A stretch of DNA of 64,000 nucleotides from NCBI GenBank assembly GCA_902585605.1, contig CACIED010000001.1:372001-436000 (forward strand), read 5' to 3'. Source of the stretch: an uncultured Alphaproteobacteria bacterium (GTDB taxonomy: Bacteria > Pseudomonadota > Alphaproteobacteria > HIMB59 > GCA-002718135). This document shows positions 9,171-18,167 of the stretch, one piece after another. Below the pieces are notes generated by a model that worked only from the letters and a program-made list of their open reading frames with translations, was not told the DNA's origin and did no database searches. A program made the position numbers and the translations under genes. Positions within the stretch are counted from its first letter, which is position 1. Each line of letters opens with the position of its first letter.

Positions 9171-9779
9171 TCATTCTGCTTCTTTAATTATTACATAGTT
9201 TACTATTTCATTTACACCTTTTATATTTTTTAGTGCAAAGACCATTTCATTTAAAAGATCAGGACGTGCTGTTATTCCAGCAACATAAATTTTACCTTGG
9301 ATTGTTTCAAAGTTAAATGTGATTGCTTTTATCCCAACCGTTTTTGCTGCTACTGCTCTTGCTTGTGTGTTAATCCATAAATCACTAGCATAATCTTTTA
9401 GTGTAGTTCTGTTTCCAATTTCTATTTCATTTATAATTTCTTTAACACCTTCAACTTCCCAGACTAATCTTACAGCATCTATTCGTATTTCTTGATTATC
9501 AACAAGTCCAGTTAACAAAACCCTTCCTTCTAAAACACTTGTATTTATATTTACAAATAGATTGTTTTCTGCATTTAAGAGCTTAGCTGCTATGTTCACT
9601 TTTATAGTTGCATCATCAATTACTGTACCAAGTGATCTTTCGCCCTCAGCCACAACCAATGCCCCACCCCCTCCGGTTGCCAGAATATTGGCAGGCGAGC
9701 ATCCGTAATTTAAAAGAATAGAGATTAAAAAAATTGAGCCAAATATAATTTTTGTTATTTTTTTAATTTGAGCAACCAT
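9171..9779 (-). CDS. BON-domain exported protein, two BON domains (DolP/OsmY-like)
   Basis: The 202-residue product begins with an export signal and a Cys at 27 (LLNYGCSPA). The lipobox is imperfect, so lipidation is likely but not certain. Two BON domains follow: roughly residues 53-118 (DDATIKVNIAAKLL ... GRVLLTGLVDNQEIR) and 128-200 (GKIYVAGITARPD ... VKGVNEIVNYV-like end). BON proteins bind phospholipid or envelope partners at the outer membrane. It overlaps the rsmI stop by 25 bases and sits in an rsmI/LpoA-like/BON cluster resembling E. coli yraL-yraM-yraP, which supports a DolP-like role. Confidence 0.85.
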   Translation of the reverse strand: MVAQIKKITKIIFGSIFLISILLNYGCSPANILATGGGGALVVAEGERSLGTVIDDATIKVNIAAKLLNAENNLFVNINTSVLEGRVLLTGLVDNQEIRIDAVRLVWEVEGVKEIINEIEIGNRTTLKDYASDLWINTQARAVAAKTVGIKAITFNFETIQGKIYVAGITARPDLLNEMVFALKNIKGVNEIVNYVIIKEAE

Positions 9780-10600
9780 TTGTAAATTTTATTTTTATTA
9801 ATTTTGGTAAATTTATGTACTATTTCGACGATGTCGGTCAAAGAAAATTTTTGAGTCATCTTTCTCAATTCTTTACTATACGAATCAATGTTGTCAAAAT
9901 CTTGAATTTTTGATGCTTGTCTATCAATAACAGCAACAAACTCTCCTTTAATATTTTCTTTACTTTCTAGTATTTTATTTTTCACACTGCCTGGATTTCC
10001 TCTAAAAACAAATTCATTTACCTTTGTAAGTTCTTTACATATTGAAATTGAGCTATCACCCATAATTTTTTTTAGGCAATCTAGAAAAACAATTAATTTA
10101 TGGTTTGAGACAAAAAATACACAAGTCCTTTTTTCTTGAGAAATATTCTTAACAAGATCCTCGATCTTTTTTTTAGATTTTGGAACAAAACCAAAAAAAA
10201 CAAATTCAGATATCGGCAATCCGGATAACTGTAAACTAGATACAATTGACGAAGGTCCTGGCACAGATGTAACTCCAATATTGTTCTCAATACAATATTG
10301 CACTAAATTATATCCAGGGTCTGAAATAAGTGGTGATCCTGCATCAGATATTAGGACACAATATTTATTTTTTAATAAAACTTTAATCTGATCTATAATT
10401 TTATGTTCATTATAATCGTGTAAAGCTATTAATTTCTTTTTAATGCCTAATTTATTTAGTAGTTTAAGTGAATGTTTAGGATTTTCACAAATAATGATAT
10501 CACATTCTTTAAGTACTTTTACGGCTCTGTAGGTTATGTCCTCTAAATTGCCAATAGGTGTTGCCACAATTGAGAGACCATTAATAATATTATCCATCAT
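9755..10600 (-). CDS. rsmI: 16S rRNA (cytidine1402-2'-O)-methyltransferase RsmI
   Basis: RsmI methylates the 2'-hydroxyl of C1402 in 16S rRNA using SAM. At 281 residues it shows the tetrapyrrole-methylase-like fold: IVATPIGNLEDITYRAV at the N-terminus, LISDAGSPLISDPG (near residues 86-99), and VTSVPGPSS (near 112-120). The C-terminal segment KINKNKIYKW is the usual small helical tail. The start must lie at the ATG pair near 10597-10600 to keep the conserved N-terminus. This makes the 5' end overlap 65 bases of the divergent LpoA-like gene. Confidence 0.95.
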   Translation of the reverse strand: MMDNIINGLSIVATPIGNLEDITYRAVKVLKECDIIICENPKHSLKLLNKLGIKKKLIALHDYNEHKIIDQIKVLLKNKYCVLISDAGSPLISDPGYNLVQYCIENNIGVTSVPGPSSIVSSLQLSGLPISEFVFFGFVPKSKKKIEDLVKNISQEKRTCVFFVSNHKLIVFLDCLKKIMGDSSISICKELTKVNEFVFRGNPGSVKNKILESKENIKGEFVAVIDRQASKIQDFDNIDSYSKELRKMTQKFSLTDIVEIVHKFTKINKNKIYKWLLKLKK

Positions 10601-11864
10601 CTATATATTTATATTTATAATTTCATGTACTCCAGTAAATTTATCTAAGCAAGATACAAAAAATACTCAAGAAACAACTATTCCTGAAAAAACAATTGAA
10701 ACTAAAAGCGAAAAAAAAGTAATTGAAAAAAGAGAAAGCAAACAAGATAAGCAGAAAAAGATTTTAGAAGATATTGTCTTAGATAAAACAATTATTGCTT
10801 TATTTGCAAAAGATGACGATGAAAAAACTACAAAACAATTCTTGAATACCTATGAGTTGGGAATTTATAATCTTGGTATTAGTGATGTTGTTATACAAAT
10901 AGAATTTTTTGAAAATGAAACTGACCTAAAAAAAATTATAGAAAAAAATCTAATATCAGGTAAGATTTTTTTAGGCCCAATACAATCTAAGTATGCAAAG
11001 TTTTTAGATAATTATTGTGCTGATGAAGTAATATTTTTTTCATATTCTTCTAAATCTTCTTTAGCAAAAGACTGTGTTTATTTAATAAATTTTTTTCCAC
11101 AAAATGAACTTTCACAACTTATGTTATATTTAAACGATGATGCAAGAGTAGCCCTTCTTTATCCTGAGAATGAATATGGATATTTAATAAATAGTTTTAT
11201 AGATGATATAATTTTTCAAAGCCCAGCAATTTTAGTTAACAGATCCTCATATAAAAAAGACCTATCAAATGTAAGAGAATCAATAAAAGAATTGGGAAAA
11301 TACGAATTGAGAAAATATGAATTGAATAGACAAAAACAAATTCTATCTTCTAAAAAAGATGAAAAATCAAAAAAAAGACTAAAAAAACTAGAAAGATTTA
11401 AAACAACAAGTGATTACGATTTCACACATATTTTAATCGCAGATTATGGTTTGAATTTATTACAGGTTGCACCTCTTCTACCATACTACGATATAGACCC
11501 TAATATTGTACAGTTTATGGGAACTGGAGTTATAGATGATAAAACTTTTTTCTATGAACCTTCATTACAGGGAGCAATATTTCCAGGAATTCCTGAAACA
11601 AGAAGAATAAATATAATTAATAACTATATGGATATATATGATGATGAGCTTTTAAGAATCTCAACATTACCCTATGACTTGATAGGTTTAATTAATTTTA
11701 TCTACAAAAAGAAATATAAACTTGGTGATGTAATAAAATTATTAGACAATCCCAACAAAAAATTTGATGGAATTGATGGAAACTTTTATTTTAAAGATAA
11801 TATAATTGAAAGAGATCTCAGTATATTAAAAATAAATAACGGAAATTCGTTTGTAATTAATTAG
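10536..11864 (+). CDS. LpoA-like lipoprotein (penicillin-binding protein activator, periplasmic-binding fold)
   Basis: This 442-residue protein has a signal peptide ending in lipobox IISC (Cys31), a Lys/Glu/Thr-rich linker (about 35-75), and then a type I periplasmic-binding fold resembling LppC/LpoA proteins (IALFAKDD at the start, then KIFLGPIQSKYAKFL, VALLYPENEYGYL, and GLNLLQVAPLLPYYD). LpoA-type proteins activate class A penicillin-binding proteins from the outer membrane. Only the ATG at 10536 gives a conventional start before the signal peptide, which places its first 65 bases inside rsmI on the opposite strand. Its stop overlaps that of rdgB by 4 bases. The neighbourhood matches E. 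coli rsmI-lpoA. Confidence 0.75.
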   Translation: MSSKLPIGVATIERPLIILSIIYIFIFIISCTPVNLSKQDTKNTQETTIPEKTIETKSEKKVIEKRESKQDKQKKILEDIVLDKTIIALFAKDDDEKTTKQFLNTYELGIYNLGISDVVIQIEFFENETDLKKIIEKNLISGKIFLGPIQSKYAKFLDNYCADEVIFFSYSSKSSLAKDCVYLINFFPQNELSQLMLYLNDDARVALLYPENEYGYLINSFIDDIIFQSPAILVNRSSYKKDLSNVRESIKELGKYELRKYELNRQKQILSSKKDEKSKKRLKKLERFKTTSDYDFTHILIADYGLNLLQVAPLLPYYDIDPNIVQFMGTGVIDDKTFFYEPSLQGAIFPGIPETRRINIINNYMDIYDDELLRISTLPYDLIGLINFIYKKKYKLGDVIKLLDNPNKKFDGIDGNFYFKDNIIERDLSILKINNGNSFVIN

Positions 11865-12439
11865 TTTAAAAAGTTAATCAATTTTGTTACAGCTATAGAC
11901 CTATGGCTAATGTCATTTTTTTCTTTAGTGCTTAATTCAGCCAATGTTTTGTTATAATTTTTAGGAATGAAAACTGGATCATAACCAAAACCAAATCTAC
12001 CCTTAGCTTTTTCAGAAATTTTTCCTTCAATTTTGCCATTAAAAATTAGGTTTTGATTATCTTTAACTGTTAGGCTTATTGAAGTTTTAAAGTAAGCATT
12101 TTGTTTACTATTTTTTATAGTACTTTTAATAATACTTTCAAAACAAGCCTCATTGCTTTTGAAATTGTTTAAAAATCTTTTTGAAAGAACGCCTGGTTTC
12201 CAATTTAAGCTTTCAATACATATTCCTGAGTCATCGGCAAAACAAGGAATACCAGTTTTATTAAATCCATAGTCTGATTTAATTTTTGCATTTTCTTCAA
12301 AAGTTTGTCCGCTTTCTTCTGGCTCTTCACTTATGTTTAGATCATTTAATGAAAGAAGTTGTAGATTAAATTTATTAAATATTTTTTTAATTTCAATTAT
12401 TTTATTTTTATTATTTGAAAAAAATAATAATCGCCTCAA
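11861..12439 (-). CDS. rdgB: RdgB/HAM1 non-canonical purine NTP pyrophosphatase
   Basis: The enzyme hydrolyses dITP, ITP and XTP to monophosphates, keeping deaminated purines out of DNA and RNA. The 192-residue protein has the substrate motif SNNKNKIIEI at 8-17, FADDSGICIESLN (near 67-79), GRFGFGYDPVF (near 147-157) and the C-terminal SHRSIA. It lies one base after the rph stop, and an rph-rdgB pair is conserved widely. The 3' end overlaps the convergent LpoA-like gene. Confidence 0.95.
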   Translation of the reverse strand: MRRLLFFSNNKNKIIEIKKIFNKFNLQLLSLNDLNISEEPEESGQTFEENAKIKSDYGFNKTGIPCFADDSGICIESLNWKPGVLSKRFLNNFKSNEACFESIIKSTIKNSKQNAYFKTSISLTVKDNQNLIFNGKIEGKISEKAKGRFGFGYDPVFIPKNYNKTLAELSTKEKNDISHRSIAVTKLINFLN

Positions 12440-12440
12440 T

Positions 12441-13151
12441 TTATTTCAAAGCCTCTTTTTGTTTAGAAATTATCTCTTTAACTCCAATTTTTGCTAACGA
12501 AAACATTTGTGTAAACTGAGCATCATTGAAAAAAAATTCTTCACCCGTTACTTGAATTTCAGATATTTCATTTGAATCACAAATTACAAAATTTGCATCT
12601 ACTTGAGCTTCGGAATCTTCCTTATAATCTAGATCCAATAATGCTTTATTTTCAACTATTCCAGTTGATACTGCTCCTATAAAGTTTTTGATAATTGGTT
12701 TTTGAAGATTATAATTATTCTTCAACTTTTCTATTGCCAGATATAAAGAAATAAAACCACCACTGATAGAAGCAGTTCTTGTTCCACCATCTGCTTGAAT
12801 AACATCACAGTCTATTTTTATTTGACGCTCTCCAAGGTTTGTAAGATCCACAATAGATCTTAAGCTGCGCCCAATTAATCTTTGAATTTCTTGCGTTCTA
12901 CCTGACTGCTTTCCTTTTGCAGCCTCTCTGTCCATTCTAGTATTTGTTGACCTTGGTAACATGCCATATTCTGCTGTAACCCAACCTTTGCCGGTATTTT
13001 TTAACCAGTGAGGAACTTTTTCATCAATTGTTGCAAGACAAAGGACGTGTGTATTTCCAAATTTTACTAAACATGAACCATCAGCATGAATATTTACGTT
13101 TTTCTCAAATGAAATTTCACGCATCTGGTTGAAGGACCTATCTTTTCTCAT
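12441..13151 (-). CDS. rph: Ribonuclease PH
   Basis: RNase PH is a phosphorolytic 3'-5' exonuclease trimming tRNA 3' ends. The 236-residue protein begins MRKDRSFNQMREISF, has the phosphate-binding region NTRMDREAAKGKQSGRTQEIQRLIGRSLR (arginines near residues 70-97), and the conserved DCDVIQADGGTRTASISG-type segment near 120. It is divergent from hrcA across 47 bases. The arrangement rdgB-rph / hrcA-grpE is characteristic of alphaproteobacteria. Confidence 0.97.
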   Translation of the reverse strand: MRKDRSFNQMREISFEKNVNIHADGSCLVKFGNTHVLCLATIDEKVPHWLKNTGKGWVTAEYGMLPRSTNTRMDREAAKGKQSGRTQEIQRLIGRSLRSIVDLTNLGERQIKIDCDVIQADGGTRTASISGGFISLYLAIEKLKNNYNLQKPIIKNFIGAVSTGIVENKALLDLDYKEDSEAQVDANFVICDSNEISEIQVTGEEFFFNDAQFTQMFSLAKIGVKEIISKQKEALK

Positions 13152-13198
13152 ATAAATTTAATAATAGTAGATAAATATTATTTTTAAATAAAATTCTT

Positions 13199-14245
13199 AT
13201 GTCTGATAATGTATATGCACAAATTAATGATAGATCGAAATTAATTTTTAAAAAATTAGTTGAGTCATATCTTAAAACTGGGTCTCCAGCAGGATCAGAA
13301 ACAATTATGAAGATGGGAGGATTAAATCTTTCCTCAGCATCAATTAGATCTATTTTATCAAACTTACAAAAAGAAGGGCTCCTGTACGCTCCACATAGAT
13401 CAGCTGGTAGAATGCCTACTGAGAAGGGTATGAGGTTTTTTGTCGATGGACTTTTAGAGTTTGGAAGAATATCTAAATCAGATAAAGAAAATATTAAACA
13501 ACAATGTTTAACAAAAGGTAAATCGTATGAAGAGGTGCTCGATGTTGCTTCAAAAGCTATTTCAGGATTATCGAGTTATGCAGGAATAGTTATTGCACCA
13601 AAATTTCAAAAAAATTTAAAGCACGTTGAATTCATAAGGCTAAACAGTACTCAATTAATGCTTATTCTTGCTTATGAAAATGGAGAAGTAGAAAACCGCA
13701 TCATTGAAGATAATGGAAAATATAATAGTTCATTATTGGTACAGGCTTCAAATTACTTAACATCAAAGTTTACCAATAAAAACATTTCTCAAATTAAAAA
13801 GTTAATACAAATAGAAATAAAAAATTCACAAAATGAGCTAGAATTAATTTCTTCAAAATTAATTCAACAAGGTATTATTGAAACTCAGCCTAATAGTAAA
13901 AATCCTTATATTTTTTTACATGGTCAATCAAATTTATTAAAAGATGAAATTGTTTCTAAAGATTTAGATCAAATCAGAAATCTTTTTGATGAAATTGAGA
14001 AAAAATCTAGTTTTGTGGACATATTAGAAACGGCAGGAAAAGCAAAAGGCGTTCAAATATTTATTGGATCTAAAAATTTTTTGTTTAAACACTCTGGTCT
14101 TTCTATGGTAATGGCCCCATATAAAAATAATGATCAAGAAATCATAGGCGCTATAGGTGTAGTTGGTCCAACAAGATTAAACTACTCAAAAATAGTTCCG
14201 CTGGTTGATTATACGTCTAAAATTATTGGAAAGGTGATTGATTAA
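13199..14245 (+). CDS. hrcA: Heat-inducible transcription repressor HrcA
   Basis: HrcA represses chaperone genes by binding CIRCE operators. The 348-residue protein has the N-terminal winged helix (LSSASIRSILSNLQKEGLLYAPHRSAGRMPTEKG across residues 44-80) and the GAF-like inserted dimerisation domain. It closes with VVGPTRLNYSKIVPLVDYTS. It starts the hrcA-grpE operon; the grpE ATG overlaps its stop by one base. I see no CIRCE inverted repeat upstream of hrcA, dnaK or hsp20, so its target probably lies elsewhere, for instance at groESL outside the window. Confidence 0.96.
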   Translation: MSDNVYAQINDRSKLIFKKLVESYLKTGSPAGSETIMKMGGLNLSSASIRSILSNLQKEGLLYAPHRSAGRMPTEKGMRFFVDGLLEFGRISKSDKENIKQQCLTKGKSYEEVLDVASKAISGLSSYAGIVIAPKFQKNLKHVEFIRLNSTQLMLILAYENGEVENRIIEDNGKYNSSLLVQASNYLTSKFTNKNISQIKKLIQIEIKNSQNELELISSKLIQQGIIETQPNSKNPYIFLHGQSNLLKDEIVSKDLDQIRNLFDEIEKKSSFVDILETAGKAKGVQIFIGSKNFLFKHSGLSMVMAPYKNNDQEIIGAIGVVGPTRLNYSKIVPLVDYTSKIIGKVID

Positions 14246-14916
14246 TGGTTGAAAAAAAACAAGAAGATACCCAACAAGAAGAAATTAAAGAACCAAATTC
14301 TGAGAATATTGAAAACGAAGAAGATAATAATGATAGTCAAGAAAACACAGATACAGAAGAGACAAACGAAGATGAAAATACAGAAGAAGATAGTTTAGAA
14401 AAGGAAATAGAAACACTAAAAGAAGAAAAAATTCGATTACTCGCTGAAATGGAAAATCTTAGAAAAAGATTTGAACGAGAAAAAGTTGAAACAATAAAGT
14501 TTGGCAGTATAAATTTAGCAAGAGATATTCTATCACCAGGAGATAATCTAGAAAGAGCGCTAGATGCTATACCAGAAGATGAAAATCATCCAGAAAGTAT
14601 AAAAAATCTTATCGATGGTTTAAAAATGGTGCTTAAAGAATACAAAAGTACTCTTGAAAAACACGGAGTAAAAAAAATTGAAAGTTTAAATCAAAAATTT
14701 GACCATAATTTTCACCAGGCAATGATGGAAGTTGAAAATAATGATGTGGAAGAAGGAACGGTAGTGCAGGAAGTCCAATCTGGCTATACAATGCATGACC
14801 GATTGCTCAGAGCAGCAATGGTTGGAGTTTCCAAAAAACCAGTCGCTAAAACAGAAGAGCCTGAAGAAGAAAAAGAAGAAGATAATCCTGAAAATGAGAG
14901 TAAAGAAAAGTCATAA
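14245..14916 (+). CDS. grpE: Nucleotide exchange factor GrpE
   Basis: GrpE releases ADP from DnaK. The 223-residue protein has an acidic, disordered N-terminus of about 50 residues, a coiled-coil region (SLEKEIETLKEEKIRLLAEMENLRKR, about 50-75), and the C-terminal beta domain with KFDHNFHQAMMEVE and VQSGYTMHDRLLRAAMVGV. A long acidic C-terminal tail (PEEEKEEDNPENESKEKS) is unusual but consistent with streamlined marine proteins. It is followed by dnaK after 125 bases that contain tandem heat-shock-like promoters. Confidence 0.96.
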   Translation: MVEKKQEDTQQEEIKEPNSENIENEEDNNDSQENTDTEETNEDENTEEDSLEKEIETLKEEKIRLLAEMENLRKRFEREKVETIKFGSINLARDILSPGDNLERALDAIPEDENHPESIKNLIDGLKMVLKEYKSTLEKHGVKKIESLNQKFDHNFHQAMMEVENNDVEEGTVVQEVQSGYTMHDRLLRAAMVGVSKKPVAKTEEPEEEKEEDNPENESKEKS

Positions 14917-14930
14917 AAAGCCTTAATTTG

Positions 14931-14958
14931 CTTGTATTTTTTAATATAAATCCCAAAC
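14931..14958 (+). promoter_or_regulatory. Upstream RpoH-like promoter copy before dnaK (P1)
   Basis: CTTGTAT (14931-14937), 13 bases, then TCCCAAAC (14951-14958). The -35 is good but the -10 matches only about 4 of 7 informative positions of CCCCATNT. It is 31 bases upstream of the better P2 copy and has the same spacer, so it may be a weak or decayed duplicate. Confidence 0.35.
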
Positions 14959-14961
14959 ATC

Positions 14962-14989
14962 CTTGTATTTTTAAACTTTTTTCCCATAT
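14962..14989 (+). promoter_or_regulatory. RpoH-like promoter for dnaKJ (P2)
   Basis: CTTGTAT (14962-14968), 13-base spacer, TCCCATAT (14982-14989). The -35 matches 6 of 7 and the -10 matches 6 of 7 informative positions of the sigma-32 consensus. The expected transcription start near 14996 leaves a leader of about 46 bases before the dnaK ATG. Confidence 0.65.
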
Positions 14990-15041
14990 CTAATGTAGCC
15001 AATGTTGATTGGTAAATAATTAAGTAAAGAGGATTAAAAAT

Positions 15042-16964
15042 ATGGCAAAAGTTATCGGTATTGATTTAGGTACTACAAACTCCTGCGTTGCAGTAATGGA
15101 CGGTAAGGAAGCAAAAGTAATTGAAAACTCTGAAGGTGGAAGAACAACACCGTCAATGGTAGCATTCAGTGACACAAAAGAAAAACTTGTTGGACAATCA
15201 GCTAAAAGACAAGCAGTAACTAATTCTGAAAATACTTTATTTGCCATAAAAAGATTAATCGGAAGAACATTTGAAGATGAAGCTGTTAAGTCTGATAGCG
15301 GATTAGTACCTTATAAAATCGTAAAAGGTGATAATGGTGATGCTTGGGTAGAAGCACGTGGAGACAAATATAGCCCAAGTCAAATTAGTGCATTTATTTT
15401 ACAAAAAATGAAAGAGACGGCAGAGTCTTATTTAGGAGACACTGTTACACAAGCAGTTATAACAGTTCCTGCATATTTTAATGACGCTCAAAGACAGGCA
15501 ACAAAAGATGCCGGAAAAATAGCTGGACTAGAAGTTTTAAGAATTATTAACGAGCCTACTGCTGCAGCGCTAGCATATGGTTTAGATAAAAAGAAAACAG
15601 GTACAGTTGCTGTTTACGATCTTGGTGGGGGTACATTTGATATTTCTATCTTAGAAATTGGTGACGGTGTATTTGAAGTTAAATCAACCAATGGTGATAC
15701 ACACCTTGGTGGTGAAGATTTTGATCTTAAAATTATTGATTATCTTGCTGATGAATTCAAAAAAGATAATGGCATTGATTTACGTTCAGATAAACTTGCC
15801 CTCCAACGTTTAAAAGAGGCAGCTGAGAAAGCAAAAATTGAATTATCAAGTTCAACTGAAACAGAAGTTAACTTACCATTCATTACTGCTGATCAATCTG
15901 GTCCTAAACATTTAACGATTAAATTATCGAGAGCAAAACTAGAAGCTATCGTAGGTGAACTTTTAAACCAAAGTTTAAAACCTTGCGAAATGGCACTCAA
16001 AGATGCTGGATTACAAGCTGCTGAAATTGATGATGTTATTTTAGTTGGTGGTATGACAAGAATGCCTAAAGTAACGGAGATAGTAAAAAACTTCTTTGGT
16101 AAAGAACCTAACAAAGGTGTTAACCCAGATGAAGTTGTTGCATCTGGTGCTGCAATTCAAGCAGGAGTATTACAAGGTGATGTCAAAGATGTACTACTAC
16201 TTGACGTTACACCTTTATCACTTGGTATTGAAACTCTTGGTGGTGTATTTACAAAACTGATTGATAAAAACACAACCATCCCAACAAAGAAGAGCCAGGT
16301 ATTTTCTACCGCTGAAGATAATCAGAGTGCAGTAACTATTAGAGTTTTTCAAGGTGAAAGAGAGATGGCTGCTGATAACAAATTACTAGGTCAGTTTGAT
16401 CTAGTGGGTATTCCACCTGCCGCAAGAGGAATGCCTCAAATTGAAGTAACTTTTGATATCGATGCAAATGGTATTGTAAACGTTTCGGCTAAAGACAAAT
16501 CAACTGGTAAAGAACAACAAATCAAGATCCAAGCTTCTGGCGGATTATCAGATGAAGAGATTGAAAAAATGGTTAAAGAGGCAGAAGAAAATGCTGAAGC
16601 TGACAAAAAGAAAAGAGAAGCTGTTGATACTAGAAACCATGCTGATAGTTTAATTAATGAAACTGAAAAGAATTTAAAAGAGCACGGAGATAAAATTCCT
16701 GAAGCAGATAGAAATAAAATCACAGATGATATTGAAGAGCTTAAGAAAGTAAAAGACGGTGAAGATTTAGAAGCTATAAAATCTAAAACTGAAGCACTTG
16801 TTCAGTCATCTCTTAAAATGGGTGAAGCAATTTATAAACAAAACCCTCAAGGTGCTGGACCTCAGCCTGATCCATCTGGAGCTGAACCATCAGCTGATAA
16901 TACAAAAGATGAAAAAGTTGTAGATGCTGAATTTGAAGAAGTAGACGAAGATAAAAAAGATTAA
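15042..16964 (+). CDS. dnaK: Chaperone protein DnaK (Hsp70)
   Basis: The 640-residue Hsp70 has the N-terminal actin-like ATPase ([16 protein letters not shown] at residues 5-20, [15 protein letters not shown] near 190, [13 protein letters not shown] near 330), the linker [18 protein letters not shown], the substrate-binding beta domain, and the helical lid. The C-terminus ends acidic ([14 protein letters not shown]), the DnaK tail typical of Proteobacteria. Its own heat-shock-like promoters lie upstream, so it can be transcribed apart from hrcA-grpE. dnaJ follows after 28 bases. Confidence 0.99.
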   Translation: MAKVIGIDLGTTNSCVAVMDGKEAKVIENSEGGRTTPSMVAFSDTKEKLVGQSAKRQAVTNSENTLFAIKRLIGRTFEDEAVKSDSGLVPYKIVKGDNGDAWVEARGDKYSPSQISAFILQKMKETAESYLGDTVTQAVITVPAYFNDAQRQATKDAGKIAGLEVLRIINEPTAAALAYGLDKKKTGTVAVYDLGGGTFDISILEIGDGVFEVKSTNGDTHLGGEDFDLKIIDYLADEFKKDNGIDLRSDKLALQRLKEAAEKAKIELSSSTETEVNLPFITADQSGPKHLTIKLSRAKLEAIVGELLNQSLKPCEMALKDAGLQAAEIDDVILVGGMTRMPKVTEIVKNFFGKEPNKGVNPDEVVASGAAIQAGVLQGDVKDVLLLDVTPLSLGIETLGGVFTKLIDKNTTIPTKKSQVFSTAEDNQSAVTIRVFQGEREMAADNKLLGQFDLVGIPPAARGMPQIEVTFDIDANGIVNVSAKDKSTGKEQQIKIQASGGLSDEEIEKMVKEAEENAEADKKKREAVDTRNHADSLINETEKNLKEHGDKIPEADRNKITDDIEELKKVKDGEDLEAIKSKTEALVQSSLKMGEAIYKQNPQGAGPQPDPSGAEPSADNTKDEKVVDAEFEEVDEDKKD

Positions 16965-16992
16965 CGCTCCATAATTTTTATAAGGAGGAGAT

Positions 16993-18126
16993 GTGGCTGA
17001 TAAAGATTTCTATGAGATACTAGGTGTTCAACGAAATGCCAGTGAAGATGAAATAAAAAAAGCTTATAGAAAACAGGCCATGAAATATCATCCTGATCGT
17101 AACAAGGATGACAAAACAGCTGAAAGAAAATTCAAAGAAGCAGCTGCTGCTTACGAAGTTCTAAAAGATTCAGAAAAAAGATCAGCTTATGATCAATATG
17201 GACATGACGCTTTCAAACAAGGGGGCATGGGTGGAGCTCAAGGCTTTGGAGATTTTGCAGGTGGCTTTTCTGATATCTTTGAAGAGTTCTTTGGTGGGGG
17301 CTTTGGAGGACAATCATCAAGAAGACGAGGACCTCAAAGAGGAAGTGATCTTCGTTACAACATGTCCGTTTCACTATTCGAAGCTTTCACTGGAAAGAAA
17401 CCACAAATAAGAATTCCAACTTATGTCGGTTGTGATACATGTGCAGCAACTGGAAGTGCAGATAAATCTGGACCAAGCACCTGTTCTACTTGTGGTGGCG
17501 CAGGTAAAGTTCGATCACAACAAGGCTTTTTTTCTATTGAAAGACCATGCCCTACATGTGGCGGAGAGGGTTCAAGTATTAAAAATCCATGTCTTAAATG
17601 TTCTGGAACAGGGAATATAAAAAAGCAAAAAACAATTTCTGTTACTATTCCTGCTGGTGTTGATACAGGTACAAGAATTCGTATAGCTGGTGAAGGAGAA
17701 CCAGGTGAAAGAGGTGCTGGAAATGGAGATCTGTATATTTTTGTTGAGGTTCAAAAGGACAAACTTTTTGAAAGAGAAGAAGAAAATCTATTTTGTGAAA
17801 TACCAATTTCTATCACTACTGCTATTTTAGGTGGTGAAATAGAGGTACCAACAATAGAAGGAAAAAAAGCTAGACTTAATATTCCAGCGGGAACTCAATC
17901 TGAGACTCAATTTAGACTACGCGGTAAAGGAATGAGTATACTTCGACAAAGCAGACGCGGGGATATGTATGTGCAAGCAAACGTTGAAATACCAGTCAAT
18001 CTAAATAGTAAACAAAAAGATATTTTGAGAGAGTTTGAAAATGAAGGTGGAACATCAAAAAAACATAGCCCAAAATCACAAGGTTTTTTCTCAAAATTAA
18101 AAGAAGTCTGGGAAGATTTAACTTAA
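16993..18126 (+). CDS. dnaJ: Chaperone protein DnaJ (Hsp40)
   Basis: DnaJ stimulates DnaK ATP hydrolysis and delivers clients. The 377-residue type I protein has a J domain with HPD at 33-35, a Gly/Phe-rich linker (about 73-110) and four zinc-binding repeats ([32 protein letters not shown]) between about 145 and 210. A C-terminal substrate domain follows. The start is GTG at 16993 behind a strong Shine-Dalgarno (AAGGAGGAG, 16982-16990). An out-of-frame ATG at 16991 overlaps this start and would encode only 10 residues; its spacing to the SD is very short, so GTG is preferred. Confidence 0.97.
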   Translation: MADKDFYEILGVQRNASEDEIKKAYRKQAMKYHPDRNKDDKTAERKFKEAAAAYEVLKDSEKRSAYDQYGHDAFKQGGMGGAQGFGDFAGGFSDIFEEFFGGGFGGQSSRRRGPQRGSDLRYNMSVSLFEAFTGKKPQIRIPTYVGCDTCAATGSADKSGPSTCSTCGGAGKVRSQQGFFSIERPCPTCGGEGSSIKNPCLKCSGTGNIKKQKTISVTIPAGVDTGTRIRIAGEGEPGERGAGNGDLYIFVEVQKDKLFEREEENLFCEIPISITTAILGGEIEVPTIEGKKARLNIPAGTQSETQFRLRGKGMSILRQSRRGDMYVQANVEIPVNLNSKQKDILREFENEGGTSKKHSPKSQGFFSKLKEVWEDLT

Positions 18127-18167
18127 TTTCTTTTCAACTTACAATCACCAAAGTATAAGAAGTTTTT

